Assembly: GCF_000425345.1 (NCBI RefSeq)
Contig: NZ_AUDG01000013.1
Span: forward strand, 1-64,000
Direction: 5' to 3'
From: Rheinheimera baltica DSM 14885
GTDB taxonomy: Bacteria; Pseudomonadota; Gammaproteobacteria; Enterobacterales; Alteromonadaceae
Length of the DNA: 64,000 bases
The notes beneath the pieces are model-generated. The model saw nothing but the letters and a program-made list of their open reading frames with translations. It was not told the DNA's origin and ran no database searches. Positions 27,025-35,850 of the stretch are shown here, in pieces. Numbering within the stretch: position 1 is the stretch's first letter; the number at the start of each line of letters is the position of its first letter. Both the position numbers and the translations under genes were made by a program.

Positions 27025-28626
27025 TCAGCTTAACTGCCTATATATTCTAGCTCCCCATTTTACAATTTCATCGGTAGTCAATGCACCGGCTTTACTCGAC
27101 TTCTGATGCGGCACCCAAGTGTGGCTGTCTTCGCCAACCAACTTGTCAAAATGCTCTTTTGGCCAAGACAAGGATGCCTTAAGTAGCTGTTTTTCAATGT
27201 CGAATAAGTGAGGCTCGATATCGCCAATAGCACTGGCGATGATAACTTTGGTAGACAGGGCCTTGCTTGCATCCGATGTGTCGACTTCGAGCAGGTAGTA
27301 CGAGGTTGAGCTGGCAGTAATTTGAGCCACTGATATGCACCTTGGGTTACCATCTGTTTTCAGTATATGCATCTTACACTTACCGATTGCCGGCAGCTTC
27401 CTGAGAGGGTACCTGATTACCTTACAGCCATGCAGTTCTTCGAGCAATCTCAGCATTTCAAAGTAACTGCTGAATTTGTTTAGGTACAGGTGAGCATCGT
27501 CTGTCTGCTCATTCAATGCATCCCATTCTGCACTTGGTAAGTCACCGCCAGGCCCTTGCTCTTCGCTACTTACTTCCTGCGATGCTTCAGCGGCCTCATC
27601 ATCGTTTTCCCGGCCACGGCCTGTGGGCTTATTTTTCTTGCTCACTTTCCAGGTTTCAAAAGCACGCTCATACTCAAATTTGACTTGGTTTACTTTGAGC
27701 ATTACCGGGTTGTTTTCCCGGCTGCCATCAGTTTCATCATCCAAATTGTGCCCATCTGGACGACTGGCATCCCCTCCGGCAGCGCTACCTTTTCCACTAA
27801 CCGAAGTACTGAACTTAGGACTGGTAAACTCAATCAATGATGGCACATTTGACTTGATCTTACAGATACTCAAAACTTCATAAACCAGCAAGGTCCGGCT
27901 GACCGGCTCGAAACGTCCCCGAACATTTAACATCACCCCCTGAAGTGGTGGTGGGTCGAACTGAAAGGTCCAGCGTCGATAAAGGCCACTATTGATACCA
28001 TGTATCAATTGGTATCTGCTGATGCTCTCGTATGAGTACCTGACACTCTCATCCAGCAACAACCAGGAAAGATGCCTACGAAAGCCATAATCACTGAATA
28101 ACTCTATTGGGCAGTTACAAGTTTCAAGTACATGAATGTTTGCCCAATTTAATTTCGGTTCAGTTTCTGTGATGAACTCATTACTCAGCACATCGTGCAA
28201 TACGGATGAACGGGCCAGATAAGCATTATGAAAAAAGAGTGCCCGTGCCAGCTCAAACTGTGGCAAGAAAACGCGTATTCCTTCCTCAATGCTGAATTCA
28301 AAACAATACTGCTCCAGCTCTTTTGGCAATTGACGCTCGAGGGCAGGACAACTTTTAAGCCGAACGACATCCCAATCCCGTGTTGTGGTGATTTCGAAAC
28401 TTTGCTCATGGCTATTCGGGTAATAATCTTTGGTTGGATTGATGACGTTTTTACGCACCAACAAAGGCGCGTTGGATAGTGATGTTGAATCAGACCCTGC
28501 TTCCTTACTCGGGTAAATGCTTAAGTTAACGCCCCAACGTACGCCATCTGTTTTACAAAACAGATCTCCGATACCATTTAGCCAAGTATCGTCTTTAAAT
28601 CCATTTAAGTGGATAGAGCCGGTCAA
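27025..28626 (-). CDS. tnsE: TnsE target-site selector, element A
   Basis: The protein is 533 residues. The LPQFELARALFFHNA segment and the C-terminal LPAIGKCKMHIL and YLLEVDTSD segments are shared with element B. The central linker (about 280-375) is rich in G, D, E and N and unconserved. TnsE directs transposition to DNA with replication features and lets the element reach conjugative plasmids. It overlaps the tnsD stop by 4 bp. Confidence 0.9.
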   Translation of the reverse strand: MTGSIHLNGFKDDTWLNGIGDLFCKTDGVRWGVNLSIYPSKEAGSDSTSLSNAPLLVRKNVINPTKDYYPNSHEQSFEITTTRDWDVVRLKSCPALERQLPKELEQYCFEFSIEEGIRVFLPQFELARALFFHNAYLARSSVLHDVLSNEFITETEPKLNWANIHVLETCNCPIELFSDYGFRRHLSWLLLDESVRYSYESISRYQLIHGINSGLYRRWTFQFDPPPLQGVMLNVRGRFEPVSRTLLVYEVLSICKIKSNVPSLIEFTSPKFSTSVSGKGSAAGGDASRPDGHNLDDETDGSRENNPVMLKVNQVKFEYERAFETWKVSKKNKPTGRGRENDDEAAEASQEVSSEEQGPGGDLPSAEWDALNEQTDDAHLYLNKFSSYFEMLRLLEELHGCKVIRYPLRKLPAIGKCKMHILKTDGNPRCISVAQITASSTSYYLLEVDTSDASKALSTKVIIASAIGDIEPHLFDIEKQLLKASLSWPKEHFDKLVGEDSHTWVPHQKSSKAGALTTDEIVKWGARIYRQLS

Positions 28627-30131
28627 ATTCCAATGATCTCCTGCAAAAACTCCCGCGCCAATTCTGTGAGTCGCTCTTCACTCAGTCCAGACAACCGAAG
28701 CACCTGCCAGCGTTTTAAATATTCACCGGCTAAGTTCAGGCGAATAACGATGCGGGTAATTCTTCTTATTTGATATTGCTCTATATTTTCACAATGCCGA
28801 TCAAAAAACAAACGACACAGTGGCAAGTGCTTTAAGTTTTTTTCAATGGTGGCTTTGCGCTGCAATTGTGCCAAGTACCAGTTCATTGTTCGCCTTGGCA
28901 GCCAGAGATCTTGCTCTGTTGCATCACGAAGCTGTATTAGCGTTCTGACATTCTCATGGTCACGCTTTCGCCAATCTGTTTTTACTTGGCACGTATTCGG
29001 CTTAATGCAATATTGCTGGTTGGTTGCCATTAGCCAGTCTCGATCATGCCGATATAACCAGGCATACACATCTCCAAAGCCATTCTCACGCGCTAGCTTG
29101 GTACTATAGCGGCGAGCAGCTGATAGCCAACGATTGCGGTAATTATCCAGTTGCGTATTATCCGATACAGCTACTTGAGGCGGCGTTACTTTTGCAGGAT
29201 GCCTTGATGAAGCAACTTGTTGCATCACTTCGGTGAAACACCAGGCAGGCTTGAGAAAAGCGTGCAGCACAATCAAGTGCTGCAGATAGCTAAAAGCTTT
29301 ACGATGCTTACGGAATATTGATTTTAACCAGCAGTTTTCTGAGCATTCTGGCAGCAAATCAAGGCTTGCTAACCATTCGTAGCCCCAAAAGCCGATCACT
29401 TTGGCACTGATCTTCTCATGTTCTACCTGTCGGCCACAGCAGAAACCCTGCGCATCGGCCAAATCATGGTACCAGTTCCCCCACTGCACCAACTCAGGTA
29501 CCGGTAACCCATTGAAATTTAGCAATGTTTCGATACTTGTGGCGATTAAGCAGCTCTGCCAGCAGCCTATCGCCTGTTGTTTGATAACACAGACTTGAAA
29601 GCAAGCAGCCTGGTACTGATGACGATGCACATCATGCCGGTGTATTGGTGCATTTTGTAAAGCGCCATGAACCACACAATCCCTGGTACCAGCGACCTGC
29701 CAGCCTCTTTGCCAATAGCATTCACCGTAACGACTGTATTGCGCTTGCATACAACCAGGGCAGTATCGCAGATATTCCGGCTGCTTAATGCGCGAAGCGG
29801 CCACTCCTGCAGCGACATGCGCACTGTGTCGTTTATTTGCTATCAGCTCATTGCAGAGTTGCTGACGGCGTTGCTCACCAATAAAAGGAGCATACAGCGG
29901 AAAAAGAGTATGGTTGTACAACAAATCTAGCGATGTTGGGCCAACTTTCGGTGGGTACAAAGCAGCGACCAACTTCAAATGACCGGGTAAATCAGGGGTA
30001 GCAATGATCTTGGTGTCAGCAAACACCTCCTGCAGTAATTCTTTTGGCGATACGATGCCGCTATGGACCCCGTGCCTGGCGATGACGCTGTAAAGCAGCT
30101 CATCGCGATATGGCAAAGGAAAGCCCAGCAT
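28623..30131 (-). CDS. tnsD: TnsD target-site selector (TniQ family), element A
   Basis: The protein is 502 residues with the CCCH zinc finger at C124, C127, C152 and H155, identical numbering to Tn7 TnsD. PLYAPF is near residue 78. It recognises the 3' end of glmS. The insertion point of element A, 20-24 bp after the glmS stop, is the position expected of this protein. It starts 2 bp after tnsC. Confidence 0.95.
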   Translation of the reverse strand: MLGFPLPYRDELLYSVIARHGVHSGIVSPKELLQEVFADTKIIATPDLPGHLKLVAALYPPKVGPTSLDLLYNHTLFPLYAPFIGEQRRQQLCNELIANKRHSAHVAAGVAASRIKQPEYLRYCPGCMQAQYSRYGECYWQRGWQVAGTRDCVVHGALQNAPIHRHDVHRHQYQAACFQVCVIKQQAIGCWQSCLIATSIETLLNFNGLPVPELVQWGNWYHDLADAQGFCCGRQVEHEKISAKVIGFWGYEWLASLDLLPECSENCWLKSIFRKHRKAFSYLQHLIVLHAFLKPAWCFTEVMQQVASSRHPAKVTPPQVAVSDNTQLDNYRNRWLSAARRYSTKLARENGFGDVYAWLYRHDRDWLMATNQQYCIKPNTCQVKTDWRKRDHENVRTLIQLRDATEQDLWLPRRTMNWYLAQLQRKATIEKNLKHLPLCRLFFDRHCENIEQYQIRRITRIVIRLNLAGEYLKRWQVLRLSGLSEERLTELAREFLQEIIGI

Positions 30132-30133
30132 AC

Positions 30134-31798
30134 TTAACCCACTCGTTGTAGCCAGCTGGGAATGTCGAATAACTCTTTGCCGTACTTAAACTGTTGATAA
30201 AGCTTTCCCTTGTCTGCTTGCGAAAATTTAAATCGTAGATCATCAGTTGGCAGCGTATGCCAGGCTTGTTGTTTGATCTTTTCTGTTGTTGAACTGGGCG
30301 CCTTTATCAGCGTCAGTGCGCTTGCATACCAGTCCAGTAAAACTCGGCTGAGCTCTGGTAACGATAGGTTTGGATGATCTTTAAACACCTTTTCAACCAA
30401 AGGCTGCAGCAAGCCTGAGTCGCAGCCCATCGCCTGTAGCATAGTATAAAGCCGCAGCGCTTTTTCATTACCAATAAAAGGTGACTTCGCTTCTTTTGTG
30501 TTTTGCTGTCTATCTATTAGGGCTTTTAGTTCAAGCAAACGCTTGTCGATAGAGGGTAGCTGCAGATCGGAGTATTTGTTTATCAAGTCTGGATCATTAC
30601 GGCGCAAAGCATCCAGCATTGGATGGACAGGTTTTAACTCCTGCTCGTAAATGGTACGCAATAATTTTACTGTAATTCTTTCTAAGCCGGTGGATATCGC
30701 ACGCATTTGGGCCAGAACGAAGAGCTTGACGACAATATCTAGAACTCCCTGCGATAGGTCAAACCAGCATTCTCGCACCTCATCACTTAGCAGCTCGTCT
30801 CGCTTTGTCAGCCACTGGTATTGCCACAGCTTATCGGTAAATGCTACCCATTCGGTCTTCCTAACTTTGCCGGTACGTGGATCTGTGCCAACAGGCCCGC
30901 AGTGCATTGGATCCCAGAATAATGAGCCAAAACCAGCGCTTCGCCTGGCTGACTGCAATTCTATTTCAAAAATTGGCCGGGCTTTGGGCGTACCAACCAA
31001 GACTACAGGCACCCCAATCACATTAACCAAGGCTACAAAAAACTCTAACATTGCTTCCTTACTGATGGAGCGCTTTAACGTCAATCGCTGGATCTCATCG
31101 ATGACCAAGACACCGATAGCCCGCTGGGTAGCCACTTGCCCCATCAATGACAGCAATACCTCTGTGCTGTGGCGTTTGCGGGCATATTTTTCTTCGTACC
31201 CAGTATGAAGAGTTCGGTCGACTTCGCGAAAAAAGTTCAGGCACAAACTCTTCAACGAACCATCGGACGGACACTCCATTCTAAGGTAAGGTAACTGGAT
31301 AAAATTGTATTTCGAGTGATAAATGACTGGTGGATAGGTGGCTAGAATACGGTTTATGGTAGTGCTTTTACCACTGCCAGAGCACCCTATCAAAGACAAG
31401 CTCTTGGCAGTTGAGTTCGACTGAATGAACCGTGAAGAGTTATTCTCCCCAGCCATGATACGCTCATAACTTTCTTGCATCAGCTTGTTAATCGAGCCGT
31501 CAGCAAGGTTTCGTCCAACATAACCAGCGCGGACCATGATTGATACCTTTTCTTCCAGCTGCTTGTGCATCGCCAGCGGCTGAAAAAAATCATCCAGTAG
31601 GGCGCTGATTTGGTGAGCCCGAATATGCCCCTTTTCAAAGCAATCCTGCGGATTGAATTCAACCTTTCCCGTTAACTTTGCTTTTAACGCTTTTAAATCC
31701 ATGATTGGTGGAAGGGCTTCAATTAGGGGATTCCCGCGATAGCGTTCCAGCCCAGGATCCATGTAAACCGCCTCGACGTAATGATCAGGTAATGGCAT
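30134..31798 (-). CDS. tnsC: TnsC AAA+ transposition regulator, element A
   Basis: The protein is 554 residues. Walker A is GCSGSGKST, Walker B VLVIDEIQRL and the sensor-like segment VLVGTPKARP. The start shares one base with the tnsB stop (TGATG). It is nearest in length and N-terminal sequence to the C copy, but substitutions are spread throughout, so this is not a recent duplication. Confidence 0.95.
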   Translation of the reverse strand: MPLPDHYVEAVYMDPGLERYRGNPLIEALPPIMDLKALKAKLTGKVEFNPQDCFEKGHIRAHQISALLDDFFQPLAMHKQLEEKVSIMVRAGYVGRNLADGSINKLMQESYERIMAGENNSSRFIQSNSTAKSLSLIGCSGSGKSTTINRILATYPPVIYHSKYNFIQLPYLRMECPSDGSLKSLCLNFFREVDRTLHTGYEEKYARKRHSTEVLLSLMGQVATQRAIGVLVIDEIQRLTLKRSISKEAMLEFFVALVNVIGVPVVLVGTPKARPIFEIELQSARRSAGFGSLFWDPMHCGPVGTDPRTGKVRKTEWVAFTDKLWQYQWLTKRDELLSDEVRECWFDLSQGVLDIVVKLFVLAQMRAISTGLERITVKLLRTIYEQELKPVHPMLDALRRNDPDLINKYSDLQLPSIDKRLLELKALIDRQQNTKEAKSPFIGNEKALRLYTMLQAMGCDSGLLQPLVEKVFKDHPNLSLPELSRVLLDWYASALTLIKAPSSTTEKIKQQAWHTLPTDDLRFKFSQADKGKLYQQFKYGKELFDIPSWLQRVG

Positions 31799-33879
31799 CA
31801 GTCGTCGTCTCCAAACAGTTCTTCAATGTAATCCGGATAATCAAGGGCAGATTCATTTCCACTAAACGGAATGACCTGAGCTGAAGGCTGCTGTTTATCC
31901 AAAACTGGGCGCTGAGCTTTTTCGGCGCGTTCTCTGGCCTTTTCGGTTCGCTTGTTCTCGTTGATGGCTCGGATCCGCTCGGCCTTGGGTATGTTGCTGG
32001 TATCCGGAGCTGCTTTTTCAGCCGCACGAATTTTTTCCAGAACAAACTCCTCATGCCGGCGTTTATGTGCTTTTGAATGGACTTTAGCTGCTGCAGTTGT
32101 TTTCTTTTGCTCTTGCCGCACCTGCCACACATCCCAGAAGGACGCTCCCCGGAATTCTCTGGACTTATCGGTAAGGTTACAAACCCAGTGTTGATTACTG
32201 CCTTTCTCAAAGAACAGGTATATTTGATCGGCAACTAATGGGTCGTAAGCTGCCTCGAGACTGACAGGGCGCTTCACCTGTCTGCCGCGATGCGTCCACC
32301 CCAGCTGCAGCATTTTGGGTGATGAGTAATAAAGGCCAAATAAACAGACACCATGCTCTGATAAAGTTGCTTTTTCTCTTGGTAATAATGCAATACGTAA
32401 TGCTGTAGGATCCGCCTGGTGTAAACGCCCAGTTCGATGCTGAAGACCCCAGTTCCAAAGATGGATTGGGGTAAGCGGTAAGTCTGCCGGCATATCGGCA
32501 TCACGATCGTACTTTTCCAGCACTGCATACTGATTATGGTAAAGCACGGCTGACAGGATAATCTGAGCAAAATCCATTACAGAAAGCTTGGCATCCAACC
32601 GATAATCATTGCCACCACTTTTTCTCACCCGGTTGCCCGTCACGTAGCCCGGAACAAAAGGGCCAAAGGACGCCTGTACCGTGCGAAAAGTACGCTCTAC
32701 TATCCCTTTTGCATCACCTCGATAAGGTGGGGTATTTTCAATTCGAATAGCAAAGTTATTTTCAAGACTTTCTATCTGGTGGCCGAGCAGCTCACCACGG
32801 TCTGCCAGGATAGCATCTGGTAAACCTACACTGGGCCAATCTTCTGAGGCAATGTCAAAACCAAGCTTCTTGCAGTAGGTCACTTTATCAGTAACAGCCA
32901 TATACAAGGCCTGGATGGCAGAGGCGTAGGAAGCATTTTCAAAGCCGATGTAAAAACCAGCTATCATCCGGCTAAATACATCAATCACCATATACACCAC
33001 AGGACGGCCAACAATGTTGCCCCGCTCACTATCGGACACCAGATAGATATCCGCAATGGTGGCATCTATTTCGTAGCGGGAGCCTGGTCCAAGCACCTGA
33101 CTGTTGGCGGTACTGTGTAAAGGTCGGATATCTTTATTGTAGATAGTTGCCGGCACTTTCTTTTTTAGCGCTTCTACCTGCTGGTAATCCCGCTTGTAAA
33201 AGTGCAACATTTGCCAATTGCTAGGTAGCTCTTGTTGCGGGGTATCCGGAAAGTGATTGAGATAAAGGCTCTCAAAGCGGCGATGAGCATAAGGAAAGGA
33301 ATGCCCTTTATCTTTCAACAGGTACCTATCGATGGCAATACGAAACAAACGCTCAGTAAACTCATCTATCTTTGCACCAACACCACTTTGATGCTGACGA
33401 GGCCGACCAAGTTTCTTATCACCCGCAAGTCGTCGCTGACCTTTAGCCCCCGAATTTTTGTAGTCTGGCAACAAGGCATTTGGTGTCTGCCCTCGTTGCC
33501 AATAACGCCTAGCTAAGCGATATACAGTCTGCTTAGTGGTACTGCAAGTGCGTATGATGTCTTCAACAACTCGGCCACGGCTTTTTGGGCTATAAAAATC
33601 AGGTAAGTCAATCAATGGCTTGATTAGATTATAATTACTATCACGCTTCGTTCTGGCTGTACTACCTTCCGCTGGCGATTCGAATGCAAGGGCCTTATAA
33701 GGATCATCGGTACGCTCCAGTAGCTCTTGCTCAATGCCATCCTGCAGCTCAGAAACCAAAGCAAGCTCTGGAAACGCTGCGATTTCATCAATATTTATCC
33801 ACACCAGGTAGTCACCCAGCAATTGTAATACCCGATAACATTGAGCATCAAACCGCAGAACCTCATTGATTCGAAACAC
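31798..33879 (-). CDS. tnsB: TnsB DDE transposase, element A
   Basis: The protein is 693 residues from a GTG at 33877-33879. I prefer this start to an ATG at 33921 because GGGAGG lies 6 bases upstream, it overlaps tnsA by 17 bp exactly as in element C, and the N-terminus then reads VFRINEVLRFD like its relatives. The DDE residues lie in [17 protein letters not shown] and KGIVER. It binds the A-type repeats (CAGTATGATACTTTATTACT). Confidence 0.95.
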   Translation of the reverse strand: MFRINEVLRFDAQCYRVLQLLGDYLVWINIDEIAAFPELALVSELQDGIEQELLERTDDPYKALAFESPAEGSTARTKRDSNYNLIKPLIDLPDFYSPKSRGRVVEDIIRTCSTTKQTVYRLARRYWQRGQTPNALLPDYKNSGAKGQRRLAGDKKLGRPRQHQSGVGAKIDEFTERLFRIAIDRYLLKDKGHSFPYAHRRFESLYLNHFPDTPQQELPSNWQMLHFYKRDYQQVEALKKKVPATIYNKDIRPLHSTANSQVLGPGSRYEIDATIADIYLVSDSERGNIVGRPVVYMVIDVFSRMIAGFYIGFENASYASAIQALYMAVTDKVTYCKKLGFDIASEDWPSVGLPDAILADRGELLGHQIESLENNFAIRIENTPPYRGDAKGIVERTFRTVQASFGPFVPGYVTGNRVRKSGGNDYRLDAKLSVMDFAQIILSAVLYHNQYAVLEKYDRDADMPADLPLTPIHLWNWGLQHRTGRLHQADPTALRIALLPREKATLSEHGVCLFGLYYSSPKMLQLGWTHRGRQVKRPVSLEAAYDPLVADQIYLFFEKGSNQHWVCNLTDKSREFRGASFWDVWQVRQEQKKTTAAAKVHSKAHKRRHEEFVLEKIRAAEKAAPDTSNIPKAERIRAINENKRTEKARERAEKAQRPVLDKQQPSAQVIPFSGNESALDYPDYIEELFGDDD

Positions 33880-34693
33880 GGTAAGCCTCCCGAATACAGT
33901 TGAGACTTCCCACTTGGACATCTTTTGCTTTCAGCTTTATCACAGGGATAAATATGTCGAAGGTAAAATATCGCTTGGCCAGTAAGCTTCGGACTTCATA
34001 TAGCGACTCGCCAAGAGGCAAGTCGTATGCTGCATCCAGCTCCTTGCAAGTAGCTAACAATGTTTGGTTTGGTCGTTTTGCAAAGTGATGAGCATATAAC
34101 TCAATTTGCTGCATTGTCAGCTCAACATCTTCCTGCTGATTACGCTGTGATGGATAAAGCCACGAGATGTTCTTTGCCACGGCTGCCGGTATATCAGCTT
34201 CGGTTATCACATACCAGGGCAGTCCTTTCTCCTGCCAATAGCGTCGCTCCAGTTCCAACTTTTCGACTGTCCTGGCATCATCGAGAGCCTCTTTATACTT
34301 TGCTTGCAGCACAAAGCGCGGCTCTTGCTCGTTGGTTGAATCAACCAGAAAATCTGAAGATAAATACTGATCAATCCCTGCAAAGCGGGAATGATTCATC
34401 ATGGCCTCGCTGGCCAGACGACGAGTCAATTCACGTTCAAGCGGAAATTGCTCGCGGATCTGCGTTACCTCACGATGCCATTCCAGCAACAAGAAAACCG
34501 ATAGCTCTAAATCGGACAACAAATGATGGGTACGCTGAGACTTATGGCCAAAAACACGATGAACACGGCCAAGGGAAGGGAAATCAGATACTTTTAGCCA
34601 TGGCTGATAGCTCGCATGCTCTCCACTGCCACGACCCGCTTTGATCCAGTTCGCAAACTGTGCTTCCGTGAATCCTTTTTTCTTCTGAGCCAT
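33863..34693 (-). CDS. tnsA: TnsA endonuclease subunit of the transposase, element A
   Basis: The protein is 276 residues with E63, D114 (SSDFLVD), Q130 and K132 (LQAKYK), the same active-site positions as Tn7 TnsA. It is the first gene of the tns operon. It is separated from the right end by 1.1 kb containing an antitoxin-like gene, but keeps a TnsB-type repeat 50 bp upstream of its start. Confidence 0.96.
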   Translation of the reverse strand: MAQKKKGFTEAQFANWIKAGRGSGEHASYQPWLKVSDFPSLGRVHRVFGHKSQRTHHLLSDLELSVFLLLEWHREVTQIREQFPLERELTRRLASEAMMNHSRFAGIDQYLSSDFLVDSTNEQEPRFVLQAKYKEALDDARTVEKLELERRYWQEKGLPWYVITEADIPAAVAKNISWLYPSQRNQQEDVELTMQQIELYAHHFAKRPNQTLLATCKELDAAYDLPLGESLYEVRSLLAKRYFTFDIFIPVIKLKAKDVQVGSLNCIREAYRVSNQ

Positions 34694-34742
34694 AACGAAA
34701 CTGCCCTGTCCGATTGAATTTTCATCATAGTCAGAGCGATAT

Positions 34743-34762
34743 CAGTATGCAACTTTATTACT
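34743..34762 (+). promoter_or_regulatory. Isolated TnsB-type site upstream of tnsA, element A
   Basis: CAGTATGCAACTTTATTACT matches the right-end repeat CAGTATGATACTTTATTACT at 18 of 20 positions and lies in the same orientation. It ends 69 bp and begins 50 bp before the tnsA ATG, almost 1 kb from the right tip. It probably serves as an operator through which TnsB represses the tns operon. Confidence 0.7.
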
Positions 34763-35100
34763 TAGACTACACTTAAACTCCGTTTACCGTTTTTTGGGCA
34801 AAAATTTGATTCCATAATTTGGTGAAGAGCTAAGAGCCAAAATTAACGCAGATCCAAATAGAAGTGGTAAGTCCCAGACCAGACGCATTTACCGAAGCGT
34901 CGAAGGACGAAGCTTGTCTGAGCGACCATGATTGATAAACCTCGGGTATCTAAATACGATTGCTAACCGAACACTGAAAGCAGGGATAGCTACTCAGGCA
35001 TTATATTCCTACCGCCTTAAGCGAAAAAATAAGCGGCCTGAATACTTATTTATAATACCAGGAGAACGCCTATATCGTTTTCAAAATCGAGGTGACAGAT

Positions 35101-35565
35101 TTGGCAGCAATAAAAGAACCACTAGAGCTGGATAGCTCAATATTGACACAACTGTTCATTTCCCGAGTTGAAGATACGAAGCAAATGGATAGTACGGTTA
35201 GCCCGCGAATGCTAATTGCTTTGCTAGCGCAAGGTGTAGGAGGTGACGTCTTACCCACCATAATCAAGTATATTCCCAGAAGCCTGGTAATGCGTGCAAT
35301 AGGATCAAATCCTACGAATTTTTCAAAACTTTTCCATCGTAAACGGCTTTCTAAGCACCAGACTGAAGCGCTCTACAGTCTTACAAAACTGTGGGCCGAG
35401 TTAAGAGAGTTTTTTGGTTGGAATGATTGTATGGTAAATCAATGGATCAATCAGCACCTCCCTGCGTTTGATGGCGCTTCACCTTTGGAACTGATGAGCA
35501 GCCAAGAGGGACAAGAACTGATAAAGAGGCAGCTCCAAGCTATGCGCTACGGAAACTTTGATTAA
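35101..35565 (+). CDS. MbcA/ParS/Xre-type antitoxin-like protein, no RES toxin nearby
   Basis: The protein is 154 residues from a TTG at 35101, which has GAGGTGA five bases upstream; a GTG at 35092 lies inside that sequence and is less likely. An N-terminal helical region leads to RKRLSKHQTEALYSLTKLW. The C-terminal part has a WINQHLPAFDGASPLELMSS-type segment ending in a QAMRYGNFD-like motif. This is the toxin-binding domain of Xre/MbcA/ParS antitoxins (DUF2384). These normally pair with RES-domain NAD-degrading toxins, but none lies in the flanking gaps (34763-35100, 35566-35725). It points toward the right end, opposite to tns, and may act as a regulator. Confidence 0.72.
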   Translation: MAAIKEPLELDSSILTQLFISRVEDTKQMDSTVSPRMLIALLAQGVGGDVLPTIIKYIPRSLVMRAIGSNPTNFSKLFHRKRLSKHQTEALYSLTKLWAELREFFGWNDCMVNQWINQHLPAFDGASPLELMSSQEGQELIKRQLQAMRYGNFD

Positions 35566-35693
35566 CTATAATTCTGTAATTTCTGATTCTCAACATTATT
35601 AACTATCGCTTGTTAATTTTACTGTGTAAAAACACATTACATCGCACCTTCTTCCTTTCTCATTCCAAACCGTTCCCGACTCAAAAGAAAAAA

Positions 35694-35711
35694 GCCAGCA
35701 AAAATGCTGGC
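35694..35711 (-). terminator. Intrinsic terminator just inside the right end of element A
   Basis: GCCAGCA pairs with TGCTGGC around AAAA. On the minus strand the stem is followed by TTTTTTC. It lies 82 bp inside the tip. Element A separates glmS from its native downstream DNA, so this element-borne terminator probably ends glmS transcription. It also ends the antitoxin-like gene weakly on the plus strand. Confidence 0.75.
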
Positions 35712-35725
35712 CTTCTAATTAATTT

Positions 35726-35793
35726 CAGTATGATACTTTATTACTCAGTATGATACTTTATTACTTAGTATGAAACTTTATTACTCTCCCACA
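35726..35793 (-). repeat. Right end of element A: three TnsB-type repeats
   Basis: Three head-to-tail repeats of 20 bp, 35726-35745, 35746-35765 (identical) and 35766-35785 (3 differences), are followed by CTCCCACA to the tip. This is the overlapping-site arrangement of Tn7 right ends. Confidence 0.9.
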
Positions 35794-35850
35794 TTTATTT
35801 ACGGTAAAGCTAACGGTTTATTCGACTGTTACTGACTTCGCCAAATTACG
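35794..35850 (-). other. attTn7: target duplication TTTAT and TnsD recognition region
   Basis: TTTAT at 35794-35798 is the target duplication of element A, 20 bp after the glmS stop (35818-35820). In Tn7 the TnsD site is the last codons of glmS and the bases just after the stop. The corresponding region here is about 35799-35850. It is intact, so the site should accept further insertions. Confidence 0.8.

Larger units (their letters stand above)
22723..35793 (-). mobile_element. Tn7-like element A (13.1 kb), adjacent to glmS
   Basis: The tips are perfect inverted repeats (TGTGGGAG) and TTTAT flanks both sides (22718-22722 and 35794-35798). The right tip is 24 bp from the glmS stop codon, the standard Tn7 distance. 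It holds complete tnsABCDE, a left cargo of three genes and one right cargo gene. The intact ends and its position next to glmS make it the youngest insertion in the stack. Confidence 0.93.

Noticed and set aside
34932-35135. Plus-strand frame of 67 residues upstream of the antitoxin-like gene
   Set aside because: It overlaps the start of the better-supported gene, has no ribosome binding site and no recognisable domain. It does not look like a RES toxin.
6940-35793. CRISPR-associated transposon (CAST) with guide-directed TniQ
   Set aside because: No cas genes or repeat-spacer arrays were seen. All elements have full-length TnsD and tnsE genes, as in classic Tn7.
1-35793. One large composite Tn7 element instead of several
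   Set aside because: Each tns operon lies between its own pair of ends with a different repeat family, and TTTAT duplications separate the units.
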